Shown piece by piece: positions 1 through 5,722 of a stretch of 6,324 bases of DNA. Under the pieces are notes generated by a model. That model did not search any database, had not been told where the DNA came from, and worked only from the letters and a program-made list of their open reading frames with translations. Made by a program: the position numbers and the translations under genes. The stretch's first letter is position 1. Every line of letters begins with the position of its first letter. Source of the DNA: Actinomycetota bacterium. Its GTDB lineage: Bacteria > Actinomycetota > CADDZG01 > WHSQ01. The DNA is taken from contig JADDQX010000125.1 of NCBI GenBank assembly GCA_016781115.1, positions 1 through 6,324 of the forward strand, in the 5' to 3' direction.

Positions 1-667
1 GCACCAGACGGTTGAAATGCGGCACCTTGGTTTCGCCCCAGATGGTGAGATGGTCGCTCCCAACGTCGTACTCGGCTACAAGCCCTCGGGTCTCGAGCGG
101 AACCCCCGAGTGTCGCCCGATCTTGACCTCGGTCTCGACTACTCGAGCTGCACCTCGGAACGCCTCTTCGATGTCCCCGAAACCCATGGACAGAGTCGCG
201 GCCTCGTTTCCGGACCCGTCTCTGAGTTGCGGAGCATCCGCCTCGATCGCCCTCCGAGCCTCTAGCACGACCGGCAGCTCCTCGTACTCCACCTCGATGA
301 GCTCGGCGGCGTCCTCGGCGAGGTAGGCGTCCTCGGCCAGCACTACGGCTACGGGCTCTCCTACATAGCGCACTCTGTCGCGTGCCAGAACGGGCTGCAG
401 AAAGTCGTCGAGCCGGTGCTCAGCCCGCGTACGGACCGGTATGGGCTTCATACCGGTCACATCCTCACCGCTGAGCACCGCTTCAACCCCGGGAAGGGCG
501 AGCGCCGCGTCCGTCCGGATACCCAAGATCCGGGCATGGGCAAGGGGGGCCCTCAGCACCCTCATCCACAGCTGCCCCGGCCGGTGGACGTCGTCGACGA
601 AGTGGCCGAGACCACGCAGCAGACGGCGATCCTCCAGGCGACCGATCCGGCGTCCGACGACACTCAT
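1..667 (-). CDS. Second molybdopterin-binding large subunit, XDH/CoxL family (partial, N-terminal 222 residues)
   Basis: The reading frame opens at ATG 667-665 and stays open to the left edge, so only the N-terminal part is visible; full family members have roughly 750-800 residues. It begins MSVVGRRIGRLEDRRLL and continues with the usual first-domain landmarks: GHFVDDVHRPG (about 21-31), LRAPLAHARI (38-47), YVGEPVAVVLAED (101-113) and a VPLETRGLVAEYD stretch (189-201). These match the a/b hammerhead domain and the start of the Mo-cofactor domain of xanthine dehydrogenase/aldehyde oxidase large subunits. It is clearly paralogous to the complete large subunit at 1248-3635 but diverged from it. 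Its ATG overlaps the TGA of the upstream [2Fe-2S] gene (ATGA), which suggests translational coupling; the local Shine-Dalgarno (GGGGGAAG) is weak. Where the intact paralogue has STQVP, this protein has ETKVP (Lys214). The substrate and the remaining active-site loops lie outside the window. Family assignment is firm; function beyond that is unknown. Confidence 0.93.
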   Translation of the reverse strand, partial: MSVVGRRIGRLEDRRLLRGLGHFVDDVHRPGQLWMRVLRAPLAHARILGIRTDAALALPGVEAVLSGEDVTGMKPIPVRTRAEHRLDDFLQPVLARDRVRYVGEPVAVVLAEDAYLAEDAAELIEVEYEELPVVLEARRAIEADAPQLRDGSGNEAATLSMGFGDIEEAFRGAARVVETEVKIGRHSGVPLETRGLVAEYDVGSDHLTIWGETKVPHFNRLV

Positions 668-1251
668 TGATTGGCTTCCCCCGCGCCGGAAAGGGAAACG
701 TCCTCTACCGATACGCTCTCTTCTTGGTTTCGGGAGGTTTCCGATGCGGCCGTCTCATCGGCGGCTGTCTCCGTCCTCTCGCCGCCCTTACCCGCCGCGT
801 CCAGCACCGCCTCTATGATGCCCTGATAGCCAGTGCACCGGCACAGGTTGGAGGATACCGCCTCTCGCACCTCTTCTTCCGTGGGATCCAAGTTCTCCCT
901 CAGGAAGCCGGTCGCCAGCATCAAGAAACCGGGGGTACAGAACCCGCATTGCAAGCCGTGATGGGCAGAGAAGGCTTCTTGCAAGGGATTGAGCCGCCCG
1001 TCCGACTCTAGCCCTTCGACGGTCTCGACCTCGCATTCGTCAGCCTGGACGCCGAAAAGGAGGCAGGATCTGACCGGAAGGCCGTCGAGCAGAACGGTGC
1101 AGGCGCCGCAGATCCCGTGCTCGCACCCCAAGTGTGTCCCCGTGTAGCCGAGATCGTGGCGCAGCACGTCGGCAAGGGTCCGACGAGACTCGACCTCGAT
1201 CTCGTGGACGCGGCCGTTAACGGTAATCTCTATAGGATGCGTGTCTTTCAT
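664..1251 (-). CDS. [2Fe-2S] iron-sulfur subunit of a molybdenum hydroxylase (CoxS-like)
   Basis: The 195-residue product is the electron-transfer small subunit of an XDH/CO-dehydrogenase-type molybdenum hydroxylase, passing electrons from the Mo cofactor to FAD in the cytoplasm. Residues 1-80 form a plant-ferredoxin-like domain with C-E-H-G-I-C-G-A-C (Cys43, 48, 51) plus Cys63. The helical second domain carries CGFCTPGF (Cys102, Cys105) and CRCTGY (Cys137, Cys139). All eight cluster ligands are present, so both [2Fe-2S] clusters should form. Family members usually end about 10-15 residues after the second motif (near 155-160). This one has an extra acidic tail of about 40 residues, rich in Glu, Ser, Thr and Ala. 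The start ATG overlaps the TGA of the preceding large-subunit gene by four bases (ATGA) and is preceded by a good GGAGGAG ribosome site. The stop overlaps the start of the next large subunit in the same way. Confidence 0.97.
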   Translation of the reverse strand: MKDTHPIEITVNGRVHEIEVESRRTLADVLRHDLGYTGTHLGCEHGICGACTVLLDGLPVRSCLLFGVQADECEVETVEGLESDGRLNPLQEAFSAHHGLQCGFCTPGFLMLATGFLRENLDPTEEEVREAVSSNLCRCTGYQGIIEAVLDAAGKGGERTETAADETAASETSRNQEESVSVEDVSLSGAGEANQ

Positions 1252-3635
1252 AAACGAACTCCTCCGTGCGCTCGTGATTCCTTGATCGCGGCCCGCAGGC
1301 GATCCGGCGTGATGGGCAGTCGATCGACCTCGATGCCGAGGTGCGACAGGGCGTCGGCCACCGCGTTGGCGATGGCCCCGGGTGCCCCTATCGTGCCGCC
1401 CTCACCCATCCCCTTGGCCCCGGTCTCGCTGAACTCGCAGGGCGTCTCCAGGTGGAAGATCTCGATGGGCGGTATCTCCATGGTGGTGGGGATCAGGTAA
1501 TCCATCAGGGTGGAAGTGACGAGCTGTCCCTCGTCGTTGTAGATCAGTTGCTCGTAGAGCGCCGAAGCGATCCCCTGCGCCACGCCGCCTCGCACCTGAC
1601 CTTCGACTATCATGGGGTTGATCACCACCCCGCAGTCCTCCACGACCACGTAACGGTCGATGCGGACGGCGCCCGTCTCCGGGTCTATCTCCACCACGGC
1701 CCCGTGGGTCGCGTTCGAGAACGTGCCCGGAGGATCGAAGCCGGCGGTGGCGTCCAGGGTCCCCAACTCTCCCTCGGGTAGGAGATGCGGCTCCACGTGG
1801 ACGGCGCGCGCTACTTTTGCTACGCTGACGAAGCGGTCGGGGGAGCCGTTCACGAAGACCTTCCCGTCCTCGATGCTGAGATCACCGGGAGCGGCCTCCA
1901 GCAGATGGCTAGCCACCTCCTTGACACGTTCCGCCAGCATCACGGCCGCCTTCTTTGTGGCCCCGCCCCCGATGACCGCGGAGCGGCTAGCGAAGGTGCC
2001 CCAGCCGTAAGGCGTGGATTCGGTATCCCCCTGGCGCACCGTGATGCGATCCGGGTTTATCCCCAACTGGTCGGCCGCGATCTGGGCAAGCGTGGTCTGG
2101 TGCCCCTGCCCGTGACCGCAGGTGCCGACCGAGACGATTACGTGTCCCGATGGATCCATCCTCAGGCGAGCGTTGTCGCCGCCCGGCGTGATGGCCATCT
2201 TCCTGAGGGCGAACGCGCGCGTCCCGTAGCCCGTCCGCTCGGCGAAGCAGCAGAAACCGAGACCGACCAGCCGCCCCTCGCTACGCGCGTCCTCCCGTTT
2301 TCTCTCCCAACCGCTCGCGTCCATCACCTCGGCGCACTTCTCGAGGGATTCCAGGTAGCTGCCCGGGTCGTAGACGATGCCGGTCGGACTCTCGTAGGGG
2401 AATTCGTCGGCGGTGATCACGTTGCGCCGCCGTATCTCCACCGCGTCCATGCCTATCTGCTTTGCGGCCTTCTGCATCAAGCGTTCCATGACAAAGGTGA
2501 ACTGGGGTCGAGATACCCCCCGGTAAGGCGCCATGGGGACCTTGTTCGTGGTCACCGCCCGCGCCCGCGACCAGTAGCGTGGCAAGCGGTACGGACCAGG
2601 CATCTCCGCCGCCGCCATGAGCGGCTCGACCCCGCAGGTGAACGGGTAGCATGAGTATGCGCCGACATCACATACGATATCCGTTCTCAGCGCCAGGAGT
2701 CGTCCCTCTTCGTCGAAGGCGGCGCGTGCCTCGTACCGTTGCTCGCGACCGTGGAACGCCGCGGTGAGGTTCTCTTGGCGATCCTCAGTCCATTTTACCG
2801 GGCGACCCATCCGCTGGGCCGCGATGGATACCAGCACCTCTTCGCGGCCGACCACACACTTCTGTCCGAAGCCCCCGCCTACGTCGGGGGCTACCACGCG
2901 TACGCGCTGCTGCGGGAGCCCGAGAACGTCCGAGATCGCGGTGCGGACCACGTAGGGCACTTGGGTGGAGGTGTGCAAGATCAGGGTGTCCTCCCGCGCG
3001 TCCCACTCGGCCAGGCAGGCTCGCATCTCCATGGGGGCCGCCGACTGGCGCCCCGAGTCGAACGTGGCGTCGACGACGACGGGAGCCTGCTCCAGTATCT
3101 TCTCGAGTTCGGGGTCGTCGGGATCAATCACGTCGAGCAGCACGTTGTCGTTCATCCCCTCATGCACCGCTCGGGTACCTTCGGCGAGTGCCGCGTCTAG
3201 CGACACGACAGGCTCCAGGGGCTCGTACTCGATGCTCACGGCCTCTGCGCCGTCCTCCGCAGCATGGGGGGAGCTCGCCAGGACCATGGCGACAGGTTCG
3301 CCCGCGTGACGAATCGTCTCGCCGACTAGCAGCGGCATCGTCACCGGGACGAACTCCGGGCGTTCGAGCAAGGGCTCCAAACCCGGGATGCCACCGAGGT
3401 CGGAGGACGTGATCACGGTCTCCACGCCGGGCACCTTCAAGGCTTCCTCGACGGTTACCTCCTTTATGCGTGCCGCACCGAACGACGACCTGGCGAAGGC
3501 AGCATACAGTATCCAGGGACGTTCAATATCGTCTACAAAAAGGCCTCTGCCGGTCAGATGGCGCACATCTTCGACCCTGCGCATGGACTTTCCGACCCAC
3601 TTCTCGGGCTGCGGAGACGAACTGTTATCGTGCAT
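1248..3635 (-). CDS. Molybdopterin-binding catalytic large subunit, XDH/CoxL family (form II-like)
   Basis: This 795-residue protein is a full-length Mo-cofactor subunit of a molybdenum hydroxylase; such enzymes insert oxygen from water into C-H bonds of heterocycles or aldehydes. Visible landmarks, in order: GLFVDDIERP (31-40), HAGEPVAMVLA (110-120), PMEMRACLAEWD (201-212), STQVP with Gln225 (equivalent to bovine xanthine oxidase Gln767, near the Mo oxo group), VGGGFGQK (252-259), APYRGVSRP (369-377), the pterin-contacting GHGQGH (507-512) and GAKGMGEGG with Glu745, the expected catalytic base. The 369-377 loop is not the AYRCSFR loop of true (form I) CO dehydrogenase. The purine-contacting Glu802 of xanthine oxidase is Cys260 here. 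CO and purine substrates are therefore unlikely, but the real substrate cannot be named. Its ATG lies 11 bases inside the FAD-subunit gene with a perfect AAGGAGG six bases upstream; the stop overlaps the Fe-S gene (ATGA). It probably assembles with the FAD and Fe-S subunits as an (LMS)2-type enzyme. Confidence 0.96.
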   Translation of the reverse strand: MHDNSSSPQPEKWVGKSMRRVEDVRHLTGRGLFVDDIERPWILYAAFARSSFGAARIKEVTVEEALKVPGVETVITSSDLGGIPGLEPLLERPEFVPVTMPLLVGETIRHAGEPVAMVLASSPHAAEDGAEAVSIEYEPLEPVVSLDAALAEGTRAVHEGMNDNVLLDVIDPDDPELEKILEQAPVVVDATFDSGRQSAAPMEMRACLAEWDAREDTLILHTSTQVPYVVRTAISDVLGLPQQRVRVVAPDVGGGFGQKCVVGREEVLVSIAAQRMGRPVKWTEDRQENLTAAFHGREQRYEARAAFDEEGRLLALRTDIVCDVGAYSCYPFTCGVEPLMAAAEMPGPYRLPRYWSRARAVTTNKVPMAPYRGVSRPQFTFVMERLMQKAAKQIGMDAVEIRRRNVITADEFPYESPTGIVYDPGSYLESLEKCAEVMDASGWERKREDARSEGRLVGLGFCCFAERTGYGTRAFALRKMAITPGGDNARLRMDPSGHVIVSVGTCGHGQGHQTTLAQIAADQLGINPDRITVRQGDTESTPYGWGTFASRSAVIGGGATKKAAVMLAERVKEVASHLLEAAPGDLSIEDGKVFVNGSPDRFVSVAKVARAVHVEPHLLPEGELGTLDATAGFDPPGTFSNATHGAVVEIDPETGAVRIDRYVVVEDCGVVINPMIVEGQVRGGVAQGIASALYEQLIYNDEGQLVTSTLMDYLIPTTMEIPPIEIFHLETPCEFSETGAKGMGEGGTIGAPGAIANAVADALSHLGIEVDRLPITPDRLRAAIKESRAHGGVRL
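1259..1265 (-). promoter_or_regulatory. Ribosome binding site of the [2Fe-2S] subunit gene
   Basis: GGAGGAG on the minus strand, seven bases before ATG 1251-1249. It lies inside the end of the upstream large-subunit gene and supports this start. Confidence 0.75.
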
Positions 3636-4506
3636 CGGCCGCCTCCTTCACTTTGGCTACCGCCTCCGTTAACGCCCTCTGTATCAACGTGGCCGCCAGG
3701 TCCCGCCGGTACTCCGCGGTCCCCTGGACGTCGGAGGGCGGATCGATGACCTTCGCAGCTTCCTGCCCCGCTTCTTTGAAGACCTCCTGACCGATGTCCG
3801 CACCCTCCAGTACCTGCTCTGCCTCGGGGATGCGCAGGGGAACGTCTGATACGCCCCCCAACACCACACGGGCGGACCGGCATTCGCCGCCCTGCAAGTC
3901 CAAGGCGACGGCGGCAGCCACAATGCCGTAGTCCCCGGCACGCCTGGCAAACTCCTGCAGCGCGGCGTACGGGGCCGGTTCGGGGAAGCGAACCTCGATT
4001 ATCATCTCGTCGGGCTCCAGAGCGGTCGTGAAGAAGCCCTGGAAAAAGTCAGACGCCGGGATCATGCGTTCCCCTCCAGGGCCGACCACCACCATCTCGG
4101 CGTCCAGCAACGTCGCAAGCATGCACCACTCCGCCGAAGGGTCCGCGTGGGCGATGCTGCCGCCGAACGTGCCTAGAGTACGAATCGGGTAGTGCCCAAC
4201 CCAGCGTGCCGCGCTCTTGAGTACCGAAAAGCCCTCGAGGACGCCTGGGTCTTCCATCGTCTCGATCCAGCGGTGCGGCGTCAACGCTCCTATCTTCAGG
4301 CCTTCGCCATTAGCCTCCACGTACTGCAAGTCGAGTATGCCTTTTACGTCTACAAGCGCAGAGGGCCGAACCAGCCTGAAGTTCATCATAGCAACCAGGC
4401 TCTGGCCACCGGCCAGCAGCTTGGCATCGTCGCCAAGCTGGGTGAGCTGCTCGACGGCTTCTTCTACCGTACTGGCCTTCCGATACTCGAAAGCGGCCGG
4501 TTTCAT
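3625..4506 (-). CDS. FAD-binding medium subunit of a molybdenum hydroxylase (CoxM-like)
   Basis: The product of about 293 residues is the flavin subunit that takes electrons from the [2Fe-2S] subunit and passes them to the final acceptor. It begins MKPAAFEYRKASTVEEAVE, typical of CoxM-type proteins. The two FAD-pyrophosphate motifs are intact: LAGGQSL (31-37) and TLGTFGGSIAHADPSAEW (110-127). A RRAGDYGIVAAAVAL segment (188-202) marks the C-terminal CO-dehydrogenase-flavoprotein domain. Length is normal for the family (about 280-300). ATG 4506-4504 was chosen because it fits the family N-terminus and follows GAAGGGG by five bases. An in-frame TTG 33 bases upstream (4539-4537) would add 11 unusual residues and lacks a clear ribosome site. 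It is the first gene of the leftward operon, and its end overlaps the large-subunit start by 11 bases. The order is FAD, Mo, Fe-S, second Mo, whereas the classical cox operons have FAD, Fe-S, Mo. Confidence 0.95.
   Translation of the reverse strand: MKPAAFEYRKASTVEEAVEQLTQLGDDAKLLAGGQSLVAMMNFRLVRPSALVDVKGILDLQYVEANGEGLKIGALTPHRWIETMEDPGVLEGFSVLKSAARWVGHYPIRTLGTFGGSIAHADPSAEWCMLATLLDAEMVVVGPGGERMIPASDFFQGFFTTALEPDEMIIEVRFPEPAPYAALQEFARRAGDYGIVAAAVALDLQGGECRSARVVLGGVSDVPLRIPEAEQVLEGADIGQEVFKEAGQEAAKVIDPPSDVQGTAEYRRDLAATLIQRALTEAVAKVKEAADAR
3642..3648 (-). promoter_or_regulatory. Strong ribosome binding site of the large-subunit gene
   Basis: A perfect AAGGAGG on the minus strand, six bases before ATG 3635-3633. 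It is embedded in the last codons of the FAD-subunit gene and fixes the large-subunit start. Confidence 0.85.
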
Positions 4507-4559
4507 TTTCGCCCCTTCCCCAGGTCGAGTTACTTCCAAATCTCGTAGATGCGTTAGCC

Positions 4560-4601
4560 CGCAGTCTACCAGCGCTTTATACGCAGTCTACCAGCGCTTT
4601 A
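4560..4601. repeat. Tandem 20-bp direct repeat, candidate operator
   Basis: The sequence CGCAGTCTACCAGCGCTTTA occurs at 4560-4579 and again, identically, at 4582-4601. The copies are separated by two bases, so the period is 22 bp, about two helical turns. Each copy contains the small palindrome AGCGCT. The second copy runs into the candidate -35 boxes, and the first overlaps the candidate minus-strand -10. Two identical same-face sites between divergent operons fit binding by a dimeric or tandem regulator, but a simple tandem duplication is possible. No regulator gene lies within the window. Confidence 0.7.
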
Positions 4602-4604
4602 CAA
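4576..4604 (-). promoter_or_regulatory. Candidate promoter of the leftward molybdenum-hydroxylase operon
   Basis: On the minus strand TTGTAA (4604-4599, 4/6 match to TTGACA) is followed after 17 bases by TATAAA (4581-4576, 5/6 match to TATAAT). The predicted transcript would start near 4569, giving a leader of roughly 60 bases before ATG 4506. The spacer is part of the second direct-repeat copy, so a protein bound there should affect transcription. The AT-rich palindrome at 4612-4625 also offers a TATAAT in this direction, but with a poorer -35. Confidence 0.45.
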
Positions 4605-4626
4605 ACAGTTTATATAATATTATATT
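4598..4626 (+). promoter_or_regulatory. Candidate promoter of the rightward cyclase operon
   Basis: TTTACA (4598-4603, 5/6 to consensus) and TATATT (4621-4626, 5/6) are 17 bases apart, the optimal spacing for a housekeeping sigma factor. Transcription would begin near 4633, about 35 bases before ATG 4668. The -35 box shares four bases with the end of the second direct repeat and overlaps the -35 of the opposing candidate promoter. The local AT-richness stands out sharply from the GC-rich surroundings. Confidence 0.55.
4612..4625. other. 14-bp perfect AT palindrome in the control region
   Basis: ATATAATATTATAT is its own reverse complement. It sits in the spacer and -10 zone of the rightward promoter. 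It could be an operator for a dimeric regulator or just overlapping -10-like sequence; all its bases are A or T, so the symmetry is weak evidence. Confidence 0.4.
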
Positions 4627-4652
4627 AAGCTAGGGTAAGGAACAATTACACA

Positions 4653-4659
4653 GAGGTGA
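4653..4659 (+). promoter_or_regulatory. Ribosome binding site of the cyclase-family gene
   Basis: GAGGTGA lies eight bases before ATG 4668 and matches the 16S anti-Shine-Dalgarno well. It contains the GTG at 4656, which argues against that GTG being the start. Confidence 0.7.
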
Positions 4660-4667
4660 GTTTCGAG

Positions 4668-5318
4668 ATGGGCAAGATGCTGGACCTTACGATGCCGTTT
4701 TCGGAGAGGACCATCCCGGTCCCGGGTCATCCGTGTCCCCGGCTCGAGCCACTCACGACGCTCGAGCGGGACGGCGTCCGCAACACGACGATGACGATCA
4801 GCATCCACACGGGAACGCACATAGACGCGCCCTCGCACTTCATCGAGGATGGGGCGTCCATAGACGAGGTTCCGATCGACAGGTTCCGGCGTCCTGGGCT
4901 GTGTTTGGACCTCAGGTCCATGGCCGAGCCGGGAGCCCCGATCACCTTCGGGCACCTGAAGAGTGCTGGGTTCGAGCCATCGGAGGCGAAGGGCGCGATC
5001 CTCATGTTGGCGTCCGGATGGTCGGATGAAGCGTGGCATAGCGAGCGGCTCTACGAGACCAACCCTTTCTTGGCCGAGGACGCCGCAGCGGCGATCGCGG
5101 AGGCGGCACCCTCCGCGATCGGGTTAGACTTCGCCGTCGACGATACCAAGCCTTGGCCCAACCACACGACCCTGCTGGGCGCGGACGTGCTGCTGATCGA
5201 AAACCTGATGCGTCTGCCCGAGCTTCCGCGGGACGGCTTCGAGGTGACGGCGTTTCCATTGAGGCTCGTCGGCGAGAACGGGGGACCGACGCGCGTCGTC
5301 GCGGAGCCGCGCAGGTGA
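4668..5318 (+). CDS. Cyclase-family metal-dependent hydrolase (kynurenine formamidase/isatin hydrolase-like)
   Basis: The 216-residue protein belongs to the cyclase family (Pfam PF04199), which includes bacterial kynurenine formamidase (KynB) and isatin hydrolase; members cleave amide or lactam bonds with bound Zn or Mn. The signature HTGTHIDAPSHF is at residues 47-58, supplying His47, His51, Asp53 and His57. NHTTLLGADVLLIENL near residues 165-180 supplies His166 and Glu178, with the KynB-like 12-residue spacing. LMLASGW (112-118) is another family landmark. Length is normal. ATG 4668 is preferred because GAGGTGA sits eight bases upstream; an alternative GTG at 4656 would add four residues. 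It is the first gene of the rightward operon and ends in a GTGA overlap with the VOC gene. Next to a molybdenum hydroxylase, ring opening of an oxidised heterocycle is a reasonable role, but that is inference; no kynureninase or tryptophan dioxygenase is present here to support KynB itself. Confidence 0.92.
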   Translation: MGKMLDLTMPFSERTIPVPGHPCPRLEPLTTLERDGVRNTTMTISIHTGTHIDAPSHFIEDGASIDEVPIDRFRRPGLCLDLRSMAEPGAPITFGHLKSAGFEPSEAKGAILMLASGWSDEAWHSERLYETNPFLAEDAAAAIAEAAPSAIGLDFAVDDTKPWPNHTTLLGADVLLIENLMRLPELPRDGFEVTAFPLRLVGENGGPTRVVAEPRR

Positions 5319-5719
5319 ACATCAAGCGCGTCAACCATCTGGGCATCCTCGTCGAAGACCTCGACGATGCGGTACGGAGCTTCACCGAGAACCTGGGGCT
5401 AACGCTCGACCACGTGGAGCCGTATGGAGACGAACTCGAGATCGCTTTTCTCCCCTGTGGCGAGACGCTGATCGAGTTGATCAAACCGCTTACCGACAAG
5501 GGGTCCAATGCCGATTTCCTGAGAAAGCACGGGCCCGGCATACAGCACGCTGCCTTCGAGGTGGAAGACCTCGACGCGGCGCTAGACGAGCTCAAGACGC
5601 GCGGCGTGCAGCCGCTAGGTGACGCCCCGATTCCTGGGGCGGGAGGGATGCGCATAGCGTTCCTGGACCCACAGGCGTTCGGTGGGATACTGGTCGAACT
5701 CTGTGAGCGGGTCGCTTAG
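5315..5719 (+). CDS. VOC-family protein, methylmalonyl-CoA epimerase-like
   Basis: The 134-residue product starts at GTG 5315, which overlaps the cyclase TGA (GTGA). It reads NIKRVNHLGILVEDLDDAV, the typical opening of methylmalonyl-CoA epimerase-like vicinal-oxygen-chelate proteins. Two bab-bb-b modules are visible (about 4-58 and 74-131). Probable metal ligands are His8, Glu54, His78 and Glu128; the 50-residue His78-to-Glu128 gap equals that between the corresponding ligands in methylmalonyl-CoA epimerase. The stretches FLPCGETLIELIKPL (45-59) and GPGIQHAAFEVEDLDAAL (73-90), and PGAGGMRIAFLDP (107-119), are epimerase-like. The open frame extends upstream into the cyclase gene, but homology begins only at this GTG. 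It could epimerise an acyl-CoA of this pathway; a lyase or dioxygenase-like VOC function cannot be excluded. Methylmalonyl-CoA mutase genes are not in view. Family is certain, substrate is not. Confidence 0.9.
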   Translation: MNIKRVNHLGILVEDLDDAVRSFTENLGLTLDHVEPYGDELEIAFLPCGETLIELIKPLTDKGSNADFLRKHGPGIQHAAFEVEDLDAALDELKTRGVQPLGDAPIPGAGGMRIAFLDPQAFGGILVELCERVA

Positions 5720-5722
5720 CGG

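Noticed and set aside
1785..2654. Long open frame antisense to the complete large subunit (289 codons)
   Set aside because: It is fully covered by a well-conserved gene on the other strand, and its composition is typical of a GC-rich shadow frame with no recognisable domain.
1248..3635. Naming the complete large subunit CoxL (aerobic CO dehydrogenase) or XdhB/xanthine dehydrogenase
   Set aside because: It lacks the AYRCSFR loop of CO dehydrogenase, and the purine-contacting Glu after GGGFGxK is Cys. Only the family name is safe.
4507..4539. Upstream TTG start for the FAD subunit, adding 11 residues
   Set aside because: The family N-terminus begins at the internal ATG (MKPAAFEYRKAS), which has a purine-rich ribosome site at proper spacing.
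4560..4601. CRISPR or mobile-element repeat
   Set aside because: There are only two copies with a two-base spacer and no cas or transposase gene; an operator or small duplication is simpler.
5153..5314. N-terminal extension of the VOC protein into the cyclase gene
   Set aside because: The extra residues are Arg-rich, shadow the cyclase frame and show no VOC similarity; GTG 5315 gives a normal start and a GTGA overlap.
4668..5318. Firm assignment of the hydrolase as KynB (kynurenine formamidase)
   Set aside because: The metal-binding motif is shared by the whole cyclase family, and no kynurenine-pathway neighbours are present.
5002..5655. Minus-strand open frame of 217 codons across the cyclase and VOC genes
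   Set aside because: The Arg/Ser/Pro-rich translation is typical of an antisense shadow; two recognised genes occupy the other strand.
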